Below, piece by piece: positions 46,673 to 54,143 of a DNA stretch of 64,000 nucleotides. Made by a program: the position numbers and the translations under genes. Numbering within the stretch: the first letter of the stretch is position 1; every line of letters starts with the position of its first letter. Under the pieces are notes generated by a model. It was not told where the DNA came from, did no database searches, and saw only the letters and a list, made by a program, of their open reading frames with translations. Source of the DNA: Myxococcus stipitatus (GTDB lineage Bacteria; Myxococcota; Myxococcia; Myxococcales; Myxococcaceae); assembly GCF_037414475.1 (NCBI RefSeq), contig NZ_CP147913.1:3224001-3288000 (forward strand), given 5' to 3'.

Positions 46673-47046
46673 CCGCCATGCCCCCGAGGATGCCCAAGCT
46701 GGCGGCACGCGAATCGCCGGACAAGGCAGCCCGCCGCACGACGGTCCTGCCGAACAGTGGACACCCCGCCACGCGGGACGGAGTCGCCTCGAGCGCACGG
46801 GCGACGGCCAGAGACCCCACCGATGGTCCGACCCCAGGCGCCCGTCCACCGAGCCAGTCAACACGGGCGGAGGATGACGAGCGGTCGCTCCGCCGCCAGG
46901 ACGCCCGTCTGCCCTTGAGTGCACGGTGTCCTCATCCTGTCACATGGCTTCGCGCGGCCCTTCCGCTACGCTTTCAGGACAGTCCATCGCGGCCCCCCTT
47001 CATCGGGCCGCGAGTCCTCTCCCCCGGGAGGACACAGCGAGGTTCC
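46673..47046. other. Divergent promoter region between the P-type ATPase and the GTPase genes
   Basis: About 370 bases with no recognisable gene. It must contain both promoters, which raises the possibility of shared regulation of the pump operon and the GTPase. No clear operator was found. Confidence 0.4.
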
Positions 47047-48135
47047 ATGGAACTCCATCTCGCAGAAGAGATTCGAAAGCAGGTCGACGAGGCCTTCCGC
47101 AAGCGCGGACGGGTCAACATCGTCATCGCGGGCCGAAGCGGCGTGGGGAAGAGCACGCTCATCAACGCCGTGTTCCACGGGCGCATCGCCGACACGGGAC
47201 AGGGGCGTCCTGTCACGCGTGAGACGCGCGAGTACACGAAGGACGGCATCCCGGTGAGCATCCTCGATACGCGGGGAATGGAGCTGGGGGCGTTCAAGGA
47301 GACGCTGACGCATCTCGAGGACCTGGTGGCCACGCGGGCGCGGGACTCGGATGCGACGCGGCACCTGCACTGCGCCTGGATGTGTATCGGCGAGGACTCG
47401 CGCCGCGTGGAGGAGGGAGACCTGGAGGTCGCCCGGATGCTGGCGCGGCACATGCCGGTCATCGCGGTCATCACCAAGGCGCGCAATGACCAGGGCTTCC
47501 TCACGGAGGTGGAGAAGCTCCTGCCCGTGGCCCGCAACGTCATGCGCGTGCGAGCGCTGCTGGAGACGGATGACGAAGGCCACACGCTCCATCCCCGAGG
47601 CCTGGTGGAGTTGGTGGAGCTCACCATGGAGCTGGTGCCAGAGGCGCAGCGAAACGCCTTCGCCGCGGCGCAGCGCGTGAGCATCGGACAGAAGCGCAAG
47701 CGGGCGCACGGCATCGTCGCCAGCGCGGCCGCGACCGCCGCCGCCATCGGAGCCACCCCCATCCCTTTCGCCGACGCCGCCCTGCTCGTCCCCACGCAGG
47801 TCGGAATGCTGGCGGGGATTAGCAGTGTCTTCGGCCTGCCGCTCACGGAGGCGTTCCTCTCCACGCTGGTGAGCTCGGTGGCCACCGGGCTGGGGGCCAC
47901 CTTCTCGGGACAGGCCATCGTGTCGGGCCTGCTCAAGCTCCTTCCCGGCGCGGGCTCGCTGGTGGGTGCGCTCATCGCCGCGACCACAGCCACCACGCTC
48001 ACGACGCTGTTCGGCGAGGCCTATATCGCCGTGCTCTCGACGCTGATGGAGCGGCGCTCCGGAGAACTCCCCGAAGAGGATGAGGTCATCCGCGCCTTCC
48101 GCGAGGAGCTGACGCTGCGCCGGGCCACCGCGTAG
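47047..48135 (+). CDS. GTPase with C-terminal DUF697-like membrane region
   Basis: A 362-residue protein. The G domain has P-loop GRSGVGKST near residue 29, switch-region LDTRG near 80, and G4 reading ITKAR in place of NKxD. From about residue 220 the chain is hydrophobic (ATAAAIGATPIPFADAALLVPTQVGM, then glycine-rich helices), matching YcjF/DUF697-type regions that insert in or bind membranes. The ATG at 47047 gives the usual N-terminus. It is divergent from the P-type ATPase operon. Its role is unknown; membrane stress or pump regulation are possibilities. Confidence 0.8.
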   Translation: MELHLAEEIRKQVDEAFRKRGRVNIVIAGRSGVGKSTLINAVFHGRIADTGQGRPVTRETREYTKDGIPVSILDTRGMELGAFKETLTHLEDLVATRARDSDATRHLHCAWMCIGEDSRRVEEGDLEVARMLARHMPVIAVITKARNDQGFLTEVEKLLPVARNVMRVRALLETDDEGHTLHPRGLVELVELTMELVPEAQRNAFAAAQRVSIGQKRKRAHGIVASAAATAAAIGATPIPFADAALLVPTQVGMLAGISSVFGLPLTEAFLSTLVSSVATGLGATFSGQAIVSGLLKLLPGAGSLVGALIAATTATTLTTLFGEAYIAVLSTLMERRSGELPEEDEVIRAFREELTLRRATA

Positions 48136-48691
48136 CCTGGAGCGTCGTGAAGGTGTAGGTCGAAGGCCCGCTCGTCGTCGTGAGACCCCCGGGCGCATCA
48201 CATTGCATCAAGTCCAGATTCGCCAGGGTGAGGACCTGCGTCACCTGGGCTCCCACGAGAAGACCCGAGGTGATGACCCCGGTACTCGTGATGACCCGCT
48301 GGCCGTTGATGATGACCGGCGTCATGGCCGTGTAGTGCCACGTGCTGGTGGCGCCGTTGTTCCACACGAAGGTCTGCTCCCCCTCCCCCGAGGTGAACAG
48401 GCCCGAGCAGGAGAGCGTGGCCGTCCCCGCGAACGAGGTCGTGAACGAGTTGACGCCCACGGGCAGCCCCAGACCCGTGCACAAGCCCGACAACTCGACG
48501 CCCGAGACATTCGTCGGAGTCGGCGTGTTGGAGATGCCCGGCGAATAGGACACCTGAGATGTCCCCAGCGGACAGGTGACGAGCCCCAACGCCGAGGCGC
48601 CCCCCGGCATCATCAACACCCCCAACGCGGCCACGCTCACGAGGAGGTTCGCGACACGGGGATTCATCTGGGGGTGGGCTTGGACTGGCAT
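48086..48691 (-). CDS. Putative secreted protein of unknown function
   Basis: A 201-residue protein with a signal peptide (hydrophobic LLVSVAALGVLMMPGGASALG), then a Thr/Ser/Gly-rich beta-type mature region with four cysteines. GGGAG six bases upstream supports the ATG at 48691, with 48667 an alternative. Its final 16 or so residues (ATRWPGAAS, Arg-rich) are encoded antisense to the end of the GTPase gene. They look unlike the rest of the protein, consistent with loss of an original stop codon. No domain was recognised. Confidence 0.6.
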   Translation of the reverse strand: MPVQAHPQMNPRVANLLVSVAALGVLMMPGGASALGLVTCPLGTSQVSYSPGISNTPTPTNVSGVELSGLCTGLGLPVGVNSFTTSFAGTATLSCSGLFTSGEGEQTFVWNNGATSTWHYTAMTPVIINGQRVITSTGVITSGLLVGAQVTQVLTLANLDLMQCDAPGGLTTTSGPSTYTFTTLQATRWPGAASAPRGRRG

Positions 48692-48841
48692 GCACGTCTC
48701 CCGAGGGTTGTTACGGCGGATGCCAGCCACGTACAGGGTGACCGCGTCCGGGAGCCATCCACCTGAATCCGGAGCGCCGCGAAGCGTTGAATGTCCGACG
48801 CCGTGAGCAGGCGCAATGCCCCACCCATGCGGCCATCGTCC

Positions 48842-50488
48842 TCACCCTGGCTTCGGCGGCGTGGCGCGCAGCTCCGCGCGGCGAATCTTGCCGCTCACTG
48901 TCTTCGGGAGCTCCGTGACGAACTCCACGTCGCGCGGGTACTTGTACGGCGCCGTCGTGTGCTTCACGTGCTCCTGAAGCTCCTTCGCCAGCTCCTGTGA
49001 AGGCTTGAAGCCCGGCGCCAGCACCACGAACGCCTTCACCCGCTGGCCAATCTTCTCGTCCGGAACCCCAATCACCGCGGACTCGGCCACGGCCTCGTGC
49101 TCCAGCAGCGCGGACTCCACCTCGAACGGCCCCACCCGGTAACCGGACGTCTTGATGACGTCATCCGCCCGCCCGACGAACCAGAAGTAGCCCTCCGCGT
49201 CGCGCACCGCCCGGTCGCCCGTGACGTACCAATCCCCTCGGCGGCAGGCCGCGTTGGCGGCGGCGTCCCCGAGATACTCCTGGAACAACCCCACCGGCCG
49301 CTCCGGCGCCACGCGCACGGCGATGTCCCCCTCCTGCCCGTCCTTCACCTCCTGCCCCGCATCGTCGATGACGCTCACCGTGAAGCCTGGAGAGGGCTTG
49401 CCCATCGAGCCCATGCGCGGCTCCACCGCCGGGAACATCCCCACCAGCACCACCGTCTCCGTCTGTCCGTAGCCCTCGCGGATGTGCAGCCCCGTGGCGG
49501 CCTTCCACGTCTCGATGACCTCCGGGTTGAGGGGCTCGCCCGCGCTCACCGTGTGCCGCAGCGACGTCAGGTCAAAGGACTTCAAGTCCTGCAACACCAT
49601 CGCGCGCCACGCGGTGGGCGGCGCACAGAACGTGGTGACCTTCTGATGCGCCAGCACCTTCAGCAGCTTCGGCGCGTCGAAGCGCCCCCGGAAGTCATAG
49701 ACGACGTTGCACGCCCCCTGACTCCACGGGCCGAACAACTTGCCCCAGGCGCACTTGGCCCACCCCGTGTCGCTCAGCGTCAGGTGCCGGTCCTCCGGCG
49801 TCAGGTCCAGCCAGTACCTGCCGGTAATCACGTGGCCCATGCCGTAGCTGGCGTGCGTGTGCAGCACCATCTTCGGCATGCCCGTGGTGCCGGACGTGAA
49901 GTAGATGAGCAACGGGTCCTCCGCCCGCGTCGGAGCGAACGTCTCCCCATGCGCGGCCGTGCCCAACGTGCCCGGCTGGTAGCGGACCCACGGCGAGGGA
50001 GCCCCCTCGCCCACCGCAATCCACGTCTCCACGCGGCCCGTCCCCACCAGCCCCTCGAAGTGGTCCAGGCAGCTCACATCCGCGATGACCGCGTTCGCCT
50101 CCGCCGCCACCAGGCGGTAGCGGATGTCCTTGACGGTGAGCATGGGTGTCCCGGGCATGAAGACGATGCCCGCGCGAATGCAGCCCAGCACCAGGAACCA
50201 CCACTCGGGAATCCGGGGCATCATGATGAAGACCCGGTCCCCCTTCTTCAGCCCCAGTCCCGCGAGGAACTGCGCCGCGTGCACCGAACGCTGCCGCACG
50301 CCCTGCCACGTGAAGCGCTCTCCCCGGCCAGACTCGTCGGACCACAAGAGCGCGAGTGACTCCGGGCGCTCGGCGGCGTGCCGGTCCACCACATCCGTGG
50401 AGAAGTTGAAGTGCTCGGGCCGCTCCCACCGGAAGTCGCGATGGGTGGCCGCGTAGTCGCGCATGTTGCGGGGCGAAGAGGGAGTCAT
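48842..50488 (-). CDS. Acyl-CoA synthetase (AMP-forming), medium-chain/acetyl-CoA synthetase-like
   Basis: A 548-residue ANL-superfamily ligase. The P-loop region LIYFTSGTTGMPKM is near residue 190, GYGQTE near 340, the YVTGDRAVRDAEGY aspartate motif near 425, and the C-terminal catalytic lysine motif PKTVSGKIRR near 530. It activates a carboxylic acid to acyl-AMP, then acyl-CoA. The length and opening DYAATHRDFRWERPEHFNF fit medium-chain or AcsA-like acyl-CoA synthetases. The ATG at 50488 is set by homology. It stands alone; its upstream neighbour is closed by a strong terminator. Confidence 0.92.
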   Translation of the reverse strand: MTPSSPRNMRDYAATHRDFRWERPEHFNFSTDVVDRHAAERPESLALLWSDESGRGERFTWQGVRQRSVHAAQFLAGLGLKKGDRVFIMMPRIPEWWFLVLGCIRAGIVFMPGTPMLTVKDIRYRLVAAEANAVIADVSCLDHFEGLVGTGRVETWIAVGEGAPSPWVRYQPGTLGTAAHGETFAPTRAEDPLLIYFTSGTTGMPKMVLHTHASYGMGHVITGRYWLDLTPEDRHLTLSDTGWAKCAWGKLFGPWSQGACNVVYDFRGRFDAPKLLKVLAHQKVTTFCAPPTAWRAMVLQDLKSFDLTSLRHTVSAGEPLNPEVIETWKAATGLHIREGYGQTETVVLVGMFPAVEPRMGSMGKPSPGFTVSVIDDAGQEVKDGQEGDIAVRVAPERPVGLFQEYLGDAAANAACRRGDWYVTGDRAVRDAEGYFWFVGRADDVIKTSGYRVGPFEVESALLEHEAVAESAVIGVPDEKIGQRVKAFVVLAPGFKPSQELAKELQEHVKHTTAPYKYPRDVEFVTELPKTVSGKIRRAELRATPPKPG

Positions 50489-50569
50489 GCGCGGAAGCCT
50501 GCCACGCACCGGCGCGCGCGTCCGCCACTCCCACCCGCTTCGCACGATGGGCAACAGCCGGGAACGAAG

Positions 50570-50599
50570 AAGGGGCCCGTCCGAATGGACCGGCCCCTT
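50570..50599 (-). terminator. Terminator of the sigma/anti-sigma operon
   Basis: AAGGGGCC (50570-50577) and GGCCCCTT (50592-50599), with an inner GTCC/GGAC pair and GAAT loop, form a very stable hairpin. On the leftward strand it is followed by TTCGTTCC. It starts 29 nt past the anti-sigma stop. Confidence 0.75.
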
Positions 50600-50627
50600 C
50601 ACGTGCTTCACCGCGTCCGCAAGCGGC

Positions 50628-52064
50628 TCAGTTCAGCTCCATGCACGGCGCGATGTTGCCCAGGCCGTTGCACGTCAGCATCGCGTCCATCAGCTGCTTC
50701 TCCGCCTCGGCCGTGCGGCCCGCGGCCAGCTCGCGGCGGATGCCCTCGCGCTCGGCCAAAAGGTGCAGCCACGGGTCCGGCGTGCCCTCGGCGAAGCCTC
50801 GCAGCGCGCTCATCGCCGAGCCATCCATCGCCGCGAAGCCCGTCTGCACCAGCGCGCCGAAGTAGATGTCCCGCTCCCCCGAGCGGCGCAGCGACTCCAG
50901 CAGCGCCGTGGCGTCCTTCTTCGAATCGCTGTCACGCAGCAGCCCCGCGTACCCTTGCGCCAGCGGAGCCCGCGCCGCGAAGTCCCGCGCCGCCACCTGC
51001 CGCACGTAGTCCTGCAACACCGAGCCCCCACCCAACCCATCCAGCTCCCGGGCCAGCGGCAACAGCGCCTCCACGCGCTCCTTCGACGGCAGCGTGCGGA
51101 CGGCCTCATACAGCGCGGCGCGAGCCACCACCGGCCGCTGCATCAGCTGCTTCACGTCGAACGCCGCCTCTCCCGTCAACATCCCCCACGCGTCCGTCAC
51201 CTGCCGCCGGTAGCGGACCCGCTCCTCCGCCAGCTGCGTGCGCAGCTCCGACGCCATCCGCCGCGCCTCCGCGCTCCACCCGTCCTCACCCAACGAGGCC
51301 ACCGTGTCGAAGGACGCCGCCGCCCGGTCCAGCAAATCCCTCTCACGCAACACCAGCGCCCGGTTCCACAGCGCCTGCGAATGATTGGGATTCTGGCGCA
51401 GCGCGCTCGTCAACAAGCCCAGCGCCTCCTCGTACCGCTGCCGGCTCAGCGCCACCACCGCCAGGTCATTCGCCTTGTCCGCGGACTCGGGCTCCTGGCC
51501 CAGGAACGCCTCCGCCTGCTGCCAGTCACCCCGCAGCGCATACGCCGCCGCGATGCCCCGGAAGTCGTGACGCTCGGCCAGCTGCGCCAACGGCCGCAGC
51601 GGCAACAGCTCCGTGGTGTGGCTGGTGCCACGCATCGGGCTGTAGGGCAGGAACCGGTCCGCCTTCGGGTGGCTCAGCCGCGCCTCGAACGCTCGCGTGT
51701 CCGCGCTGGCCATCCACACCTCGCCCGGAATCTCCGCCGGCGCCTGGAACCGGAACACTCCCACCGCCGCCAACCCCGCCGCCAACGCCACCGGAACCAC
51801 CGTGCGGGACACCTGCCGGAACCTGTCTCGCAGCGACACCACCTTCGCCCCCACCACCGGCGCCGGCAGGTCCTCCGGCTCCTCCACCACCTCCGCGGTC
51901 CCCAAGGCCCGAGCCGCCAGGAACTCCAGCTGCAGCAAATCCCTCAACCCCGCCTCACACTCCGCGCACCGCGTCAGGTGCTGGCGGAAGGCATCCGCCT
52001 CCGGCGCGGACAGCTCGCCGTCGATGAAGAGGTGCAATCGGTTGTTGGTGCATGGCGTCGTCAT
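50628..52064 (-). CDS. Transmembrane anti-sigma factor with TPR-like ectodomain
   Basis: A 478-residue protein. The N-terminal zinc-binding anti-sigma (zf-HC2/ZAS) domain has Cys5 and HxxxCxxC at His29, Cys33, Cys36. A membrane helix spans about 88-105 (VVPVALAAGLAAVGVF). The remaining 370 residues are helical and TPR-like, with the unit QALWNRALVLRERDLLDRAAASFD, and are predicted to be periplasmic. This ectodomain is homologous over most of its length to the N-terminal half of the CHAT protease at 54144-56888. The ATG overlaps the sigma gene stop by 4 nt, the normal arrangement for a cognate pair. The ZAS domain would hold the sigma factor at the membrane. Confidence 0.85.
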   Translation of the reverse strand: MTTPCTNNRLHLFIDGELSAPEADAFRQHLTRCAECEAGLRDLLQLEFLAARALGTAEVVEEPEDLPAPVVGAKVVSLRDRFRQVSRTVVPVALAAGLAAVGVFRFQAPAEIPGEVWMASADTRAFEARLSHPKADRFLPYSPMRGTSHTTELLPLRPLAQLAERHDFRGIAAAYALRGDWQQAEAFLGQEPESADKANDLAVVALSRQRYEEALGLLTSALRQNPNHSQALWNRALVLRERDLLDRAAASFDTVASLGEDGWSAEARRMASELRTQLAEERVRYRRQVTDAWGMLTGEAAFDVKQLMQRPVVARAALYEAVRTLPSKERVEALLPLARELDGLGGGSVLQDYVRQVAARDFAARAPLAQGYAGLLRDSDSKKDATALLESLRRSGERDIYFGALVQTGFAAMDGSAMSALRGFAEGTPDPWLHLLAEREGIRRELAAGRTAEAEKQLMDAMLTCNGLGNIAPCMELN

Positions 52065-52618
52065 GAGCTCGTTGCCCCTCGCTCGCGGGCCACCGCAACT
52101 TGTGGCAGCAGCAAGTCCTTCAGGTCCCTGCGCGCCAGGGTGAGCCAACTGCCCACCGTGCCCACGGGAACGTTGAAATGCTCGGCGATGGCGTTGTAGC
52201 GCCTGCCCTCGGCATGTAGCCGGTAGGCGTCACGCAGGTGCGGCTTGAGCCGCTCCACCGCCTTCTGGAACTCCTCGGTGCTGACCAGCTCCCAGTTCTC
52301 CTGGGACTCCGCCTGGGCCACCCCCTCCTGCACCAGGGCGAGGTGAGGCATTCCGCGGACTTCCGTCCGCTGACGGCGGCAGTAGTCCAGGAAGCGGTTC
52401 GTCATCGTCGTACACAGCCACGCCGCCGCCGCCGCGTCCGAGCGCTCCTTCAGCGACTCGAACTCCTGCATCGCCCGCTCGAAGGTCTCCTGGACCAAAT
52501 CCTCCGCCTCCAAGCTGGAGCGAGCCGACAGCCGGCGCGCCAGCCCCAGCAAGCTGGGCCGGTGCTGCCGGATGAACGCCTCGAAGCGCCTCCGCTCCCG
52601 GTTGAAGACGTTGGCCAT
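52061..52618 (-). CDS. ECF-type RNA polymerase sigma factor
   Basis: A 185-residue sigma factor. Region 2 spans residues 15-95 (LARRLSARSSLEAEDLVQETFERAM, WLCTTMTNRFLDYCRRQ); region 4 is near 125-175 (GRRYNAIAEHFNVPVGTVGSWLTLARRDL). The following anti-sigma gene overlaps it by 4 nt. Upstream on its strand, GGAAC (complement of bases near 52673) could be the -35 of an autoregulated ECF promoter, and a TTGACA lies closer to the gene. Both are tentative. Its regulon is probably related to the protease and hydroxylase encoded nearby; that is inference. Confidence 0.9.
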   Translation of the reverse strand: MANVFNRERRRFEAFIRQHRPSLLGLARRLSARSSLEAEDLVQETFERAMQEFESLKERSDAAAAAWLCTTMTNRFLDYCRRQRTEVRGMPHLALVQEGVAQAESQENWELVSTEEFQKAVERLKPHLRDAYRLHAEGRRYNAIAEHFNVPVGTVGSWLTLARRDLKDLLLPQVAVARERGATSS

Positions 52619-52710
52619 TTTGTCCTACATGCTCGCTTGGCGGGTTTCCCTGTCAAAGACGTGAAGCCCCCTGTTCCTTGAGAAAAAAGTGCAAGGGCAC
52701 AGACAAGCAG

Positions 52711-52773
52711 ATGCCCGGAAGGGGGGATGTTCCCGTCCGGGCATGGATCTCCACGGTGGGGCCAAATGGCCCC
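52711..52773 (-). terminator. Two hairpins between the small peptide gene and the sigma gene
   Basis: GGGGCC/GGCCCC at 52758-52773 (AAAT loop) and ATGCCCGG/CCGGGCAT at 52711-52718 and 52737-52744 lie in series. On the leftward strand a TTTTTT run follows about 20 nt later. They probably terminate transcripts of the 58-residue gene before the sigma factor gene. Confidence 0.5.
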
Positions 52774-52793
52774 GCTGCCACGACCGGTGGGGC

Positions 52794-52970
52794 CTAGCGC
52801 GCCTGCGGGGCAGCGGCCAGCGCGGGCGTGGACGGCATGGGCAGGGGCTTGCGCGCCCGCTGCACTCCCACGTTGGTGGAGCAGTCCACGTAGTTGTTCT
52901 TCACGTGGGCGTCCGCCGCACTCGACTCGACGGCAGTGCCACTCAGGGACGGCGTTGAACCCGGCGTCAT
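52794..52970 (-). CDS. Orphan 58-residue peptide
   Basis: A short gene with a good AGGAG 8 nt before the ATG at 52970. The product begins MTPGSTPSLSGTAVESS, has a central KNNYVDCSTNVGV segment and ends in a Pro/Ala-rich tail. It has one cysteine (Cys30), no signal peptide and no helix long enough for a membrane span. It is divergent from the JmjC hydroxylase gene (148 nt apart) and is followed by two hairpins. A longer frame starts at 53054. It could be a peptide substrate of the neighbouring hydroxylase or unrelated; the coding call rests mainly on the ribosome-binding site. Confidence 0.45.
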   Translation of the reverse strand: MTPGSTPSLSGTAVESSAADAHVKNNYVDCSTNVGVQRARKPLPMPSTPALAAAPQAR

Positions 52971-53118
52971 GCGCTCGCTCCTCGTGCTGAGATACAGGCA
53001 GCACGGACAAGTTGCTGGTGGATGAAACGTTGGAACTGTCATCGTCCTTACCATGCTCCGCTGCCATTCCGTGAGAGGCGGGGGGGTGGATTGGGTCTAG
53101 GAATTCAAGGATTTCTAA

Positions 53119-54129
53119 ATGAGCGCGGATACATCCCGGTTGGCTTTGGAGTGGCAGGTCTGGCTGGTGGAGAACCTGGCGCTGGGCGTGACACGGGAGG
53201 AGGCGTGCGAGGCGTTGGTGGGGGCCGGCGTGGGCGAGGACGTGGCGAAGGAGGAGGTGGCGCGAGTGGAGGCCCATCCCTTCTTCCAGGCGTGCCAGCG
53301 GGTGGGGCGGCGCTACGGGTGGATGGAGTCCGTGATGGATGTCTACAGCACGTTGCACCAGCAATCGGGACGGCACACGGAGCTGGAGCGCAGACACAAC
53401 CTGTCGGGTGAGGAGTTCTTCGCGCGCTACTACTTCGGCCACCGGCCGGTGGTGCTGACGGGGCTGATGAAGGATTGGCCGGCCCTGGGACGCTGGACGC
53501 TGCCCTATCTGGCCGAGCGCGCGGGCGACGCGGAGGTGGAGGTGATGACGCGGCGGGAGTCGAACCCGGACCACGCGCCGGAGCCCGACAAGCACCGCGA
53601 GACGATGCGCTTTCGCGACTACGTGCACCGCGTGGCGACGGGCGGGGAGACGAACGACTACTACATGGTGCCGCGCAACGAGAACTGGCAGCGGGACGGG
53701 CTCAAGCCGCTGCGGGATGACGTGAGGGCGCCGCGAGACATCATCGACGCGCGGCTCAAGCCGGACATGATGACGCTGTTGTTGGGCCCCGCGGGCACCG
53801 TCACGCCGCTGCACCACGACAACATGAACGTGCTCCTGGCGCAGGTGGTGGGGCGCAAGCACATCAAGCTCATCCCCTCCTTCCAGCGGCACCTGATGTA
53901 CCCGCGCTACGGCACCTTCAGCCACGTGGACGCGGCGCGCCCGGACGCGGACCGCTTCCCGCTGTACTCGGAGGCCCACGTGGTGGAGGCGGTGCTGGAG
54001 CCCGGCGAGCTCGTCTTCATCCCGGTGGGCTGGTGGCACTGGGTGCGCGCGCTCGACGTGAGCGCGTCCGTCACCTTCCACCACTTCCTCGTCCCTCAGG
54101 GGAACACGTACCTGCCCACGCCCCACTGA
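53119..54129 (+). CDS. JmjC/cupin-like Fe(II)/2-oxoglutarate hydroxylase
   Basis: A 336-residue protein. Residues about 10-95 form an all-helical N-terminal domain (WLVENLALGVTREEACEALV). From residue 105 comes a cupin_8/JmjC domain, starting with RPVVLTGLMKDWPAL. The iron facial triad is visible as His232-x-Asp234 (TPLHHD) and His307 (GWWHW), with Lys250 in KHIKLIP in the usual 2-oxoglutarate position. It resembles factor-inhibiting-HIF-type protein hydroxylases. GGA lies about 8 nt before the ATG. It is convergent with the CHAT gene (15 nt between stops) and divergent from the peptide gene. Asp/Asn/His hydroxylation of a neighbouring protein is plausible, since such enzymes often modify repeat proteins. 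Confidence 0.85.
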   Translation: MSADTSRLALEWQVWLVENLALGVTREEACEALVGAGVGEDVAKEEVARVEAHPFFQACQRVGRRYGWMESVMDVYSTLHQQSGRHTELERRHNLSGEEFFARYYFGHRPVVLTGLMKDWPALGRWTLPYLAERAGDAEVEVMTRRESNPDHAPEPDKHRETMRFRDYVHRVATGGETNDYYMVPRNENWQRDGLKPLRDDVRAPRDIIDARLKPDMMTLLLGPAGTVTPLHHDNMNVLLAQVVGRKHIKLIPSFQRHLMYPRYGTFSHVDAARPDADRFPLYSEAHVVEAVLEPGELVFIPVGWWHWVRALDVSASVTFHHFLVPQGNTYLPTPH

Positions 54130-54143
54130 AGGGGGCGGTGGGC

